From Apostichopus californicus (taxonomy: Eukaryota; Echinodermata; Holothuroidea; Aspidochirotida; Stichopodidae): a DNA stretch of 32,789 nt. The stretch lies in assembly GCA_020650975.1 (NCBI GenBank), contig JAIPMN010040773.1, positions 1 to 32,789 on the forward strand, written 5' to 3'. Below the pieces are notes generated by a model. The model saw nothing but the letters and a program-made list of their open reading frames with translations, searched no databases and was not told the DNA's origin. Positions within the stretch are counted from its first letter, which is position 1. Every line of letters starts with the position of its first letter. Positions 1 to 11,300 of this stretch are shown here, one piece after another. Made by a program: the position numbers and the translations under genes.

Positions 1-711
1 AATCTCCAAAAAATTATGCATGTTTCAAAAGTTAATTGTTGCCCCTTTTGCACTGATAACCTATTCTGAAGATATCCATTCAATATTCTGAGAAAAACCA
101 AATTGAAATAACTAAATGTGTATTTTTTGTCACACTGTAACCGCGGAATTGCCCTTTACTGTTATATTGGTACGTGAGCCACATAAGAAGGTGCAAACCC
201 ACGTGACAAAATCTACAATTCTTACAAATGAAGCTGAGGGCTTTGATTAAATACACAGCCCAAACCAGTAGGCTGTAGTTACAGCTGTGCCATATTTTTA
301 CTTGCAGCCTTGAGTGGTATTGAATGTTTTAACAATCAAATGGTGTTTTCCATTTGCTATTCCCCAATAATGAAACTGGTTAAATTATCAGTTGAAAGGA
401 AGGAAAGCAATAAAATATTACTTCATTTATTTATGTGACAATAATCTATTTTTTGTCAATTTGAAATTAGATTCCATAATAATTGCATGTTCTACAGGTT
501 TAGTGATATAGCATGTATCATACAGACCAGTGTCATACAGGCATAAAACTTAAGATTGGGTATTTGAGCTGCACCCACTTTTCATGCAGTATAGCCTAGG
601 CATACCTTTTACTGATCAATTAAAGGGGTTGTTTGTGGCAGAATTGGATAACTTTAAACAATCTAGGACTATGGTAAATTTTGTGAAGTAAAATATAAAA
701 CCCACCTCCCC

Positions 712-739
712 AACACTATAACTCCAACACTATAACTCC
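712..739 (+). repeat. Short tandem duplication, 14-bp unit x2
   Basis: AACACTATAACTCC occurs twice head to tail in the SPCS2 intron that fills positions 1-1118. Apart from this, that intron shows only AT-rich unique sequence; I see no exon in it. Confidence 0.8.
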
Positions 740-1118
740 CAAGGAGAAGAAGAGGTCTTCAATATTAAACATTTAACTTTCATACTGATACTTAGATTGT
801 CCTTAGCAAACATCATACCAAATGTATCTCATTTCAAAGAAAAAGGATAACAGGAAACTACTGTTAGCATGTTCAAAACATGTGCTGATTCAATGTCATT
901 AACCACCATTAAGTCTGTCTAGTAACAGATTCTGTTTCTTCCAGGGCACAACAGATAGTGTGGAAAGTATTATTGTCTTTTAATATCACTGTCACATTGT
1001 CATCAATGGTCTCCATCTGTTAAAGCTTGGGTGACTAATGTAAATGGAGCACATAGAAATATCATGACATGCTATTAATATGGTCATTAACATAATTTTA
1101 TTTGTTTTTGTTCCTTAG

Positions 1119-3394
1119 TGGTCAGAGGATGGGAAACCAGTCAAGGTAGATAAGTGGAATGCGACTACGGTGAAGAATGCTCTTGATGATGCTGTTAGAA
1201 TGGTAAGACCACTTTGGTTTGCAGGACTCAATATTAACAAAGCATCTATTGTCCTGACCAGGTTGTTTTTTTGTTAAATTTTTAACTAGCACAACCGATT
1301 CTATGATCCTATAGTTCTTTTTCATCAAATGATAAAGTAAATTGTGGTGATGTGATTGATTTTTGTTATGTTTTATATATGATATCATTGGCCCAAATCT
1401 AGACTGAAAATGTCAGTATAAAAACAAATGTTGTAGATGATAAACTTGGACAAGAGCAAGGTATTAATTAAAAATAAAAGAAACCATTTAAAGTTTTCCT
1501 TTGGGACAATGAAGCATTTTGCAGAATTTGTCGCAACAAGTGAAGAAATAGTGTGCGTTCAGTGGGCCAACTAGACTTGATAAGTTTGTCCACTGTGTGA
1601 CATCTAGAAATTATGTGGTATCATTTACAAAATAGATCTGTTATTTTTTTATTCGGATGATTTTTTCCTTTCTTTCTTTTTTCCTTTCTACTTACACAGA
1701 TAATTATTTATTTATTCAGATGATTCTTTTCATTTCTTTCTTTTTTCCTTTCTACTTACACAGATAATGACCAAGCACTTTAAGTATGACGAGAATCACA
1801 CACTGATGGACCAGCGTCTTGTTATATGTTCTGTAGCTTGCCTGTTTGCTGCTACAGCTCTGGTCTACGACTATCTCAGGCCATTTCCAGAATCACGTCT
1901 CGTTCTTTTAGTGTGCGTCGTGTCATATCCTTTGCTACTAAAAGTTGATGTCAAGTTTTAAAAGATTATAATATAATTCATCATGCTATATCTTTGAATT
2001 GTTTAACAACCACATTCAATGTGCAAGATATAATAAACATCGTTGAGTTACCAGATAGTAGATTAAAATCAACTACCTCCAGGGGAAGGTAAATTTCAGA
2101 AGCTTCCCCCAACCCCTACACCCACTGGGTGCACCCACACCCACATGAATAACCTCACAGCTCATCACCTTACAGGGATCAGTATATCAAGACATTTTTG
2201 TAATATAGCAAGTACTTGGACACTTACAACCAAACATTTGTATCAAGTCATGTGTACTACATACAATTATATCAGGTTGTGGGTATTTCCCTTTAACTGT
2301 TATCGAGTTCAGCTGTTATGTTATCGAGTCATGGGTATTTACCTGTAAATCTATCAGTTCATGGCTATGTACCTGCAAAGACTTGTCATCAATACATACT
2401 ACATATGTTGTTTTTTTCTGCTATAATTCTTACCCTACACTCTGAATGACTTTTCCTTAATGTCATCTTACTTATTTTGTATTAATGGGAGTACTCACCC
2501 TTTATACGACCTATGTCGAGAGAAACCACTTTCTGATTGTACATCAGAAGGATCAGGCGGGTGTGGACCCCGATAAAGTCTGGACTATCGACTCTTGTAT
2601 GAAAAGGTAAATTGTAGAAGTATAAGTAGTTTAAGCTATCCTCAAAAAATATGTTGTTAATTGTTCAACCTGTTCCATGTTATGTCGCAAGTACTTCTAT
2701 GATTCAAGTATTACTGCAGTATACAACTAACTATGAATCATTCTAAAGAGTGCAAGCTAAATCTTACCTCTCTCATCATAACATTAAGCAAGATAAGTCT
2801 ATGATACCAGTAGATGAAAAAAGTGTAGTCAAAATCAAATGTTTGTGTGATTTGAAACATACCTATGACATGTATAATGTTAGGATAGTGTACAACAAAC
2901 TGACCCTGTTGCATTGCCAGACAATAGATTGGAGGTAACAGCAAAATGATAAACAACACTTTAAAAAAAATAGTTGAAGATTATGTAACATCCTTGAAGA
3001 GAGGATATTTTACTACGTATTTAATAGATTGGTTTAGTAATGACTACTTACTATGTGTATGCATGAATCTACGGTAATGTAGAATATTTTACTATTAAGT
3101 TAAGAAATAGTCTAATTACTAATTAGGTAACAGAAAGTTAACCAAATTTGTAGCATCTTTCACAGAAAGATAGCATTCATAAACAAACTCTCTTTCTTTT
3201 TCTTTAGATTTGACGACATGTACACACTCTCACTATTGTTTGAAGATAATCAGAATAATTTACGACAGGAGTCATCCTTTACAAAGTCGGTCGGCTGTTG
3301 GTTCGACGAAAATGGTGAATTAGTCGGTGAAAACTTTTTGATGGATGTCACTACACTGCATGATGGCTTAAAGTCAGAGAAAAAAAAGAAATAG
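1119..3394 (+). CDS. SPCS2: Signal peptidase complex subunit 2, 3' four exons (5' partial)
   Basis: Non-catalytic subunit of the ER signal peptidase complex, which removes signal peptides from proteins entering the ER. Exons seen: 1119-1202, 1764-1924, 2472-2606 and 3208-3394; these join in frame to 188 residues and a TAG stop. The first exon gives [13 protein letters not shown], matching the family's KPVKIDKW block. Two hydrophobic segments follow (about residues 48-66 and 73-95 of this fragment, the second after the conserved PFPESR), then the soluble domain with RFDDMYTL and [10 protein letters not shown]. The C-terminus ends in four lysines, as expected for a cytosolic ER tail. Compared with about 226 residues in human, some 35-40 N-terminal residues are missing and must lie upstream of the window. 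The intron between the second and third exons is of AT-AC type (separate entry). Identification is confident from several family blocks in the right order. Confidence 0.95.
1651..1776 (+). repeat. Tandem duplication of a 3' splice site (about 64-bp unit)
   Basis: Two copies of a roughly 64-bp unit lie side by side, beginning ATTCGGATGA (1651) and ATTCAGATGA (1714). Each carries a pyrimidine tract and the same acceptor, TTCCTTTCTACTTACACAG followed by ATAAT. The acceptors end at 1699 and 1763. Only the second gives the conserved SPCS2 frame ([10 protein letters not shown]). Use of the first would add 64 bases and reach TGA within eight codons. Confidence 0.85.
1925..2471 (+). other. U12-type AT-AC intron of SPCS2
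   Basis: The exon before ends in GTC GTG TC and no GT donor or AG acceptor keeps the frame here. The intron begins ATATCCTTT, the minor-spliceosome 5' splice site consensus. Near its end is TTCCTTAAT (2454-2462), matching the U12 branch-site consensus, 9 bases before the terminal AC (2470-2471). Joining 1924 to 2472 restores TCT TAT TTT GTA TTA ATG (SYFVLM), which fits the conserved second membrane segment exactly. A degenerate tandem repeat (2241-2381) lies inside it. Confidence 0.93.
2241..2381 (+). repeat. Degenerate tandem repeat, about 30-bp unit, 5 copies
   Basis: Diverged units starting TATC(A/G)AGTCATG...TATTTACCTG begin near 2241, 2270, 2301, 2322 and 2352, a period of about 30 bases with one short unit. 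It occupies the central part of the AT-AC intron of SPCS2. Confidence 0.55.
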
Positions 3395-3881
3395 ACAATT
3401 GTCATATCGTCAGACAGGGTTGACACTGTGATGACAATAGCGGTAGTTTGAGTTTTCTTTGCGTATGTGTCCGTTTGTAAACACATGTTTCCTTGGATGT
3501 CTCTTTTCGTGAGCAAGTCAATCCTAGGATGTGACTGTCATTGAGCCATATGATCCTCAGAGAATGAATTTGTTAGCTGCTCATACTCTGTAAGTTATTC
3601 TTTTTCCAATGGCTGTTCATTGGTTGGTCATAACTGGTCAACCATTGGGCAATTAGGCATTGAAATTACTTGAGATTTCCAACAACAGTTTTATGTTCAG
3701 TGTGTTCAGACTATTCCAGTCTGATATTTGGATTATCATGATTCACCAAATCTGGTCTCCCAGGATAACCTCACAGTCACAGTTCTGGTTATACACGTTA
3801 ATGGTTGTTTAAAGAATATTGTTTGTTTGTTTATAAAAATTTGTGGGGGAAAAACAAAGGCAATACATCGAGAAAAGTTAT

Positions 3882-4480
3882 AATGGGGATCTTCAGCGTT
3901 TCTACAGAGGGCGCTGCCATATCGGTCCTAACAGTGATGTAAAAAGAGCTGTTAGTCCTAATACAATCTATCCTGTTCACACATCTCCATAGATTTTGTG
4001 CTGTAACATATCTCAATCAATGTGCTAGTTTTAAACATATGTTTCATAAGATCACGTCTTCAGTAATTACAAGAAGAATCGCAGCTCTTAGTCCAATATA
4101 TTCCATTTCTTAGACTTGGATACAATTTTGCTGATGCTCAAATGCTTAAACTCAGTTTAGCGGATGTGATTGAAAAATACCTCACAGAAGCTTTCTGTTT
4201 ATGACCAGACGTGTGTTAAGTTGCCAAAACGAATTGTGGGCAACATTTCATTGCTATAATGTGCTACTGTAGTTATGAGTGGTAAAAACCGTATGTAAGT
4301 TATGTCACACTAGGTGTGTTACGGAATGTGCAGGGACTTTGCCCAGAAGTGTCCGTCAGAGATTTCTCAAAGAAACTCTCATTGATTTCAGAGACGGCAT
4401 CTTATCAAGTTTCTAGGAATTAGAAAGAACCGATATGGCAGTCTCCTCTGTGATTTAGGGTGTGGCTGGAGATCCCCATT
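3882..4480. mobile_element. Non-autonomous TIR element (MITE-like), copy A
   Basis: About 599 bp starting AATGGGGATCTTCAG and ending in the complement, CTGGAGATCCCCATT. Inside the ends, the arms continue as imperfect inverted repeats for about 50 bases (AGGGCGCTGCCATATCGGTCCT-like blocks on both sides). A second copy in the same orientation lies at 24693-25289. There is no coding capacity: a small open frame across the left end is neither conserved nor recognisable. The target duplication is not resolved, so the superfamily stays open; a non-autonomous DNA transposon is the best reading. Confidence 0.75.
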
Positions 4481-5391
4481 GTTTATGAAACCATGGCACC
4501 TTGTCTAGTTGGTATTACCACTAGCAGCACTCCTGTAGTAATGGGTCACAATCCGAAGTACATTGTGTATTTTGTTCACCTCAAATGTCACACGTTTTTA
4601 ACTTTTCAATATTTGTAATCCAAATGTGTGGAAGGGTTTATATAGTCATGTTCTATTCACACTTTGGATTGGTAAGTAGTGCATGCCTTTAAATTGTAAC
4701 GGTGGTAGAGGAAAAAAACAAAACAAAGCAGTAAAAACATGTTGGCAGTCTTATTTCAGGAATTTTAATCAGCTACTAAGCATTCTGATTCTTCACATAT
4801 TTGTATGTGTCAACAAATACTAGGTATGAGGCACATATTACAGGTCAATGTACCCTTACCATCCAGGTACCAGCATTGTGTAGAAGTGGTGCAGTTGTTG
4901 CACAAATTCGTTTGTGGTATTAATTTGGCACACGTGGGAAGCTTGTACAGCTCTTCATCTCTTGTGAAACATCTGTAACAATATTGCCTTGACTTGGAGG
5001 ATAATGACCCTAAAATATTTAAATTTAGGTGGAGAGTTTAAAGGTCTTGTTTGTGAGCCAGGGACTCTTCTTAGTCACACAAATTACTTGAATAATTCTT
5101 GTCAAAAACTTGCCAGGCTTTGAAAATCAGTCAAGTTTCAGGTGATACGATGCTAACTATAAAGTATCAAGCAGCTTACAGTGAAAGTTGTTATTTGAAT
5201 ATTTACTGGTAAAGTAAATCCATATAGGTTTATCATTTGCCTTTGTTCTTGTATGCTATACCACATTCATGTGCTTAAATGTCACCTGTTATAGGCTTTC
5301 AAATGCTTAAATTCTACATGACCTCTTTAAAGTTAAGGTGAAGACTGATTCGTCTTTTCTTCCCCTCACAGTTTATGTCTCATTTGGTACG

Positions 5392-5419
5392 TTTTATTAC
5401 CATCGCTATGGTAATAAAA
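5392..5419. other. Perfect 12-bp hairpin with a 4-base loop containing AATAAA
   Basis: TTTTATTACCAT and ATGGTAATAAAA are perfect complements around the loop CGCT. The right arm contains AATAAA (5413-5418) and the left arm contains its complement, so each strand carries a poly(A)-like hexamer. It lies between convergent genes. It does not match the histone stem-loop consensus. Confidence 0.6.
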
Positions 5420-7740
5420 TGCTCTTTGGTTTTGTGGAATATATTTTTTATTGAAGGCACTATTAGTTGATTGTTTTTCTTTATTATTGTTTGATCATTC
5501 GTTTTCTTGTTTCCCAGAAAACTTCAAAATCTATTCATTTCTGGTATCAGACATTGTAGGGAATTTCCCAAATCTGTGAAGACGAGCCATGTTATGTCAA
5601 TGGTGTGTGGTATGGCTGAGATCCAAATTATGTTCACTGTGAGTAAACCAACAACTGGTGCGATGACCCAGTCTAGATAGTCATAATAGCTTACTTAATC
5701 CAAAAGGTGGCACTATTCCTTTTTCTACAAGAAATATGTACCCATACCTTAACCAAATAATTTCTGGATTGGTAAGTTACACAAAGTTACAAGCTAGCCA
5801 GAACATTCACACACCAGCACAATTGAAAAGGTTGGGTGTATATATATATATTTGAACAGAATGATACATGGGTGACAACTTAACAGGATGCATACAATAA
5901 AATAGTGATATTTTACCTCTCTTTAACACATCAAATCACACTATCTAGTTACACAAACATCAATTTTATAAAGTAATTGCTAGATTCTAATTGTGAATCA
6001 TTAATGCCCTAAAAATAAAAAATTCTAGACAGGCCAAAAGGAGTAATCAACCACAAAATTCATAAACCTCTTCACTTGCTTAGCTGACACATTTGAACAT
6101 TCGCAACCCCTGGAGATTCATTGGAGGCTCAGAAACCACAGAAAAGTACTTTGGAAAGCTTTTACTAAATCATCTTATAGTAAATTTTAAAGAGTGATAC
6201 AAATGATCTTAATTTGTATGTAGCATGTCTAAAAATGTTTTTTAGTAGCTCCATGATCAGCTTAATGCCTCAAAAGTAGCAATTGCTACATCATACGTCT
6301 ACAGCATAAACAATATCAACAATTCGATCATTGAACACTGACTTTTCTTCCTAGTATTAAAATGCATGACTTGATTTGGCCAATGACCAGTTGCTATGAG
6401 AGTAAGAGAAACATTTCTGTGTTTTGCTAACACATATTTGCGACACTTGCACTTGTTCTGAACTTTTGTTAAATATTATTGTCACATTAAATTTCTAAGA
6501 ATTAATGCATTATAAATTTAATGTAACATATACAGAGACAGCATAAGTATTTGTCTCACTCACATTGCTCTTGCTTCATTTAATGTTGTTTACATCTTCC
6601 ATAATGGGATGCAACTAAAAACTATGCATTGCTAGATGTAATTACAAAATAAATTCTATACAAAATAGTAAATACCAAATAATACAAACCGATGAAGAGA
6701 AGTAAGAAATATATTTCCTGCATATTGTAACATGGTTAACAGCATGATTAAGTCTTCATTGATGCCACACTGTGACAGAATCCATTAGCAAACCAGACTA
6801 AAGTACCCACCTGAAGTTCATATATTTTGGTAGTTAGTATGACATATCATACCCAACAAAAGTTATCTGGTGAAATTTGGGTAATTATAAAACAAGCAAG
6901 AGTGCTTCACTAAATAGTTTACGACAAGAAAAATAATTGAGATATTCATATAAAGCCTTTCTTATAAAACAAAATAACGATGTAGGCTGAAAGGTGAATG
7001 TCGTATTGCTATAAATGGTACTCTACCGATCATGATTATAACTTGCTTATTTTTGTTAGCTCTGATATAAAAGTATTTTGTACAAAACAAATTGTATGCC
7101 GAATAGAGGGTTATCTCAGATAAGGCTCATAGATTCCTCATTAATGCCAGCTGATTAAATTATCAATAAACAAACAATTATTTAGTAGAAACACATACAC
7201 AAAAATTACTGTCGTATCTAAGATTACACATCACACGGTACATAATTTCATGACTAAATTATTTCAAAATATACAAAAGGGTATCATTACCTTCTACTAA
7301 AATTAAAGTACTATTAAATTTAAACCTCAGCTTAGACTTGATTATTTTCACAAAAAGAAAAAAAATAGTCCGAGAAATTGACCAACTTTGTAAGTTCTAC
7401 AGTTGAGCTTAACAGATGAAACATTCACCACAGAGGTTAAATTATCAATTGGGTCATAGTGCATTGTTTTCTTGTTATGATTGTTTTGATCAGGTCACAG
7501 CTAATTCTCCAAATGCTGGTTAACAACTGAACATAGTCATTTACATTATTCCCTCCACCCCCTCTCTCCCTTATCCCCCCACCCCCCGATCACCTCCAAG
7601 AAACATCCCTACCTTTGTTCTATCATCCATTTACTTTGATACAAAGATTAACAACCGTTTCCATTTATAGAGCCTTCATGAATTATCTCCGGTCTTTCGA
7701 GGTATCCATGACAAGAATGAACGAGTTGTTGTTAAGTATA

Positions 7741-10700
7741 TCATAAGGTCCATTCTCTGGACCTATGAGCATTTCCCCAGCCTCTTTGATTTTGTACTAA
7801 TAAGGCACCAGGTGGCATATGAATTTTGGGCATAGAGGGGCTACTAGCAAAGAGTATGTCCGACCTGTCACCTACTGACTTAATCAGCCTGGTGGAGCTC
7901 CCTACCTCGGGACTAAACGATCGGTTGATACTCTCGGCCGGATCGAGATCCAAAGATCGTTGTAATCTGTACGTTGAAGATCGAACCGTCATTCCTGTCA
8001 ATGAACGGAATGTTTCCGTGCCGAGCGCTGTCTTTGGTCTTTCTCTCTTCTTCTCTGCTGGCTTGAATGCTCTCCCGACGGAATGACCACGATTAAAAGT
8101 TGGACTGGGTGGGCCTAAGCTGTAGCTTTCTTTTGCTGACTTGCACTGCATACCAGCATGCCAAGATGTGGACACGTCTGTCAAGTAGTAAGGTATAACA
8201 GGTGATTAGAAGTAACAAGTATCCTTTGAAATTGTTCAAATTTATCCTTTACAATCAAAATATTTTTCTTAGCTCCTGATAACTTTAAAAAGAAAATTTT
8301 GAAAGAACAAATCAACTTTGGTTTGATAGGCAAGAAGCTAGAGACTGCATTCAGGACAGACAGTAACCCAAGGTTCAGGAGGAATAATTCTGCTTGCAAC
8401 TTCCTTGTCAGTTTGCCATATTGATAATGTAACTTGCCATATCACTGCTGGTAGGTACTTTTTTTCAATTTATATAGTGTAAATATGGCATGACAACAAT
8501 ATATAGGGCCAAGGTGCAGATTAGAATCCAAGAAGGAAGAATTGAATATTTTTCCACATCAGCCATGACCACATAAAACCACATTAACCTAAAAAAAAAA
8601 AAAAATTAAATATAGACATCTATGATAATTTGTGCAGTTGACTTGACCTTATGAATTAAAAGAAACCCCAAAATCTAATAATACCAAAACCAAAAGCTTG
8701 GCAAACAGTCAGAAGTAGCTATTAAAACACTTCCAAATCAGACTAGATGCTATCCTCGGGATAATGAAATCTTACCCTTGAATCCGTTCCTTGCAAGATT
8801 GCTGTATCTGTCAGAGATGATTTTAGGATCAGAGGGTTCTGGGGATCTGGATCCTGAAGAGATACAAAGAATATCCTAATATTCATCTGATTCAGTTACT
8901 AACCTCAAAGATGCAGGTTTGGGGTGGTGCAATTGCCTCCCAAACTTCAAGTGTTCTTGCAAAAGGTAAAAACCAAGCGCAGGTTTCATTTTGATGGATT
9001 CTAAACAGATTCCTGTCATGCCCCAAAATGACCCACTCCAGCAAGGTAAGCCCCTAATCCTAGCCCCTTAGGTAAGCCCCCCCCCCCTTAGGTAAGCCCC
9101 TAAAAGCCATACAAGATGAAACCATGGAGATAAGTACCAGCCAATATATATAACCTGAAAACTTTTCTGCTCCTAGCTTGGACAAAACTGGCAAAAAAAT
9201 TATAATTCTCAGACCACCCTGATCAGCCTTGCTAGAGGAATGAGAAATGGGAGAAAAGGGAGTGTAAAGTGTCTGCAAGTTTAAAATGAACCAAACTCAT
9301 GTAACAGCAAAATATGGAGAGGGTGATCTTTTTGAATGGAAGAATATAGACTAGACCTCTCTAAGTAAAGAATGAAAATAAACTTACTGGGAGTGTGAAA
9401 CAATGTCTCATCCACAAATGATGTTGGACTGACTGATCGGTAAGTATCAAAGTGCCTGAGAAAATATAAAATGGATTGAAATGTTGTAAGTTTTATAGTT
9501 CGTTAAATAGAAGTAACACTGTTGATTATGGCTTTTAAACAAGTACTCAATACTCTTTTACAACAATGTACCCTCTCTGTTAAGCAATGATTAAATAACT
9601 TTGATATGAACTTTTATTGTTTACAAACTAGAAACAGAGTATAGGACCATTTTATTATTACAATGTTTTGTTTATATATAAATAGTGAATGTAAACAAAG
9701 TAATGCAGAAGCAATTTGAATTTGATATTACTAGTTGTTTTTGGTTTAGTCTTGTTTTCTTTTTCCTTTCTTTTTCTTTTGTGGTTTAATCATTTTTGGG
9801 GAAGAAATTGTGATTGCAGCTGATCAAGCAAAGACATCCTTCTAGCTTTTCTCAGCTCAAAAAGACCAGAAATTTGAGAATCATTAACAACTTGATTTGA
9901 TTTTTGACATACACGTTGACCAGATGCATGTTTATCAGATGTAACCCAAACAATTTGAATCATATACAAACAACTTAATATTAAAAATATGAAATGAAGA
10001 GATGTGGTGTAACTATATTGACAATACATCCAGGTTCAACACACAACTCTAGTTTATATGAAAGAAGTATAAACAACTACAAATTTTTAGGTAAACAGTT
10101 GTAGTCCCTAATTAACTATATCATGCTAAATTCTTTATAATAGGTTGCTAACATCCTAAATATTTCCAGGAGAGCTTAATTAGACCATGAGATGACTCAC
10201 TGAGAGAAAATATGTTGAGTAAAATGTTTTTTGCTTGCATGTGCGTTACCAATGTTTAACTTACTAGTCTCATATTTGAGGCTTTACTGGTGGAATTTTT
10301 TCTTAGTCTTGAAAGGACAAGAATTATCAAACAATCGTCATACCAAGTATGAAATAGAAAAAACAATTTATAGCATATAAAAGTAATCAAACAGGAATTT
10401 ACCATCTTTTCAGGTAATTGAACCTAATACTGGATGGGTGCAGAAACACACCATAGTTGGTCTTGCATGTAAAGTACTGCCGTCCTTTGTAGATACCACT
10501 ATGCTTTCCAACTGCAATGAAAACATGTACAACAGGTAAAATAAATAAATGCAAAATACTTCATTTAACAATTACATTAACAAATTGCTGCATCACTTGT
10601 GCAAATTAACATAAAACTGAGAAATACTTAATGGAATAGTAAACTTATAAACATATCAATGAACGGGCGTACCAAGAGAAACTACATATGGATAAATCAA

Positions 10701-11300
10701 TTTATTACAACATCTCTTCCACTTTCAAGCTAAAATAAGTCAAAGATATAGAGTAGAAATAACACATAATACTACAGAAACAGTTATCAAAACATTGACA
10801 GAAGGAATAATGCAATAAGTCTACAAATTCGGTGGATGAAGATTTGTAAGTTTTTGAACAATTCCTGCATGTGCCAGTATCTAATGGGGCAACACTGAGA
10901 CCAACCAGAGGGTATCACTGTGGTAAAAAGTCATCACAAACGAAGTTGTTTCAAAATTTCACCACACCTGAAATACCACTGATGCAGAGAGTGCTTCAAT
11001 CAGCATAACAGTACAACAACAAGTTTGACAAGGTCTAGAGGATCTGACTCATGCTGAGTTTTGGACATTTAGATATGAAACCTAATGAAATAATGATTGA
11101 CGAGTAGTGGACACAATGGAAGATTAACTTTGTAACAATGAAAGCTTGATCTACTTGCCAGGTTTATCAAGCTCTACACCAACCCAGTCACCCTTAGTGT
11201 TGGCGAGACCACCTTTGTATTTAACAATGCCAGTATGAACGGCACCATTGTAGAAGACCTGAACCTTCTGTCCAAGATTGATGTTTGCGAAAAGGACCAT
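7741..11300 (-). CDS. CAP-Gly domain protein, 277 residues
   Basis: Five coding exons on the minus strand: 11300-11159, 10511-10403, 9455-9388, 8853-8776 and 8177-7741 (TGA). All joins are in frame, using one GC donor. Residues about 1-84 form a CAP-Gly domain, a microtubule and EB-type tail binder: LGQKVQVFYNG, TGIVKYKGGLANTKGDWVGV, then GKHSGIYKGRQYF in place of the usual GKNDG loop, and TNYGVFLHPSSI. The remaining ~190 residues are polar and rich in Ser, Arg and Pro, likely disordered, with no second domain seen. The ATG at 11300 is preceded in frame by TGA two codons upstream, which fixes the start. The likely role is a cytoskeletal or ciliary microtubule-associated protein (inference). 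I do not recognise an ortholog name; it is too short for CLIP-170 or dynactin p150 and lacks the ubiquitin-like domain of TBCB. Confidence 0.88.
9044..9102 (+). repeat. C-run short tandem repeat, 3 copies
   Basis: AGGTAAGCCCC recurs at about 9044, 9070 and 9090, with a C run of up to ten bases after the second copy. It lies in an intron of the CAP-Gly gene. It looks like slippage-prone simple sequence. Confidence 0.6.

Larger units (their letters stand above)
3395..7740. other. Non-coding region between convergent SPCS2 and CAP-Gly gene
   Basis: Both flanking genes end here, so part of it must be their 3' UTRs. No open frame recalls a protein. Contents: a 599-bp inverted-repeat element (3882-4480), a perfect 12-bp hairpin containing AATAAA (5392-5419), an AT-rich 11-bp inverted repeat (6484-6494 with 6514-6524), and a C-rich tract (about 7550-7605). 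The AATAAA at 5413 is a possible, unproven poly(A) signal for SPCS2, which would imply a 2-kb 3' UTR containing the element. I found no clear poly(A) signal for the minus-strand gene close to its stop. Confidence 0.6.

Noticed and set aside
5332-5372. TTAAGGTGAAGACT resembling the end of the TTAA MITE
   Set aside because: Only about 14 bases match and no internal or opposite end follows, so chance cannot be excluded.
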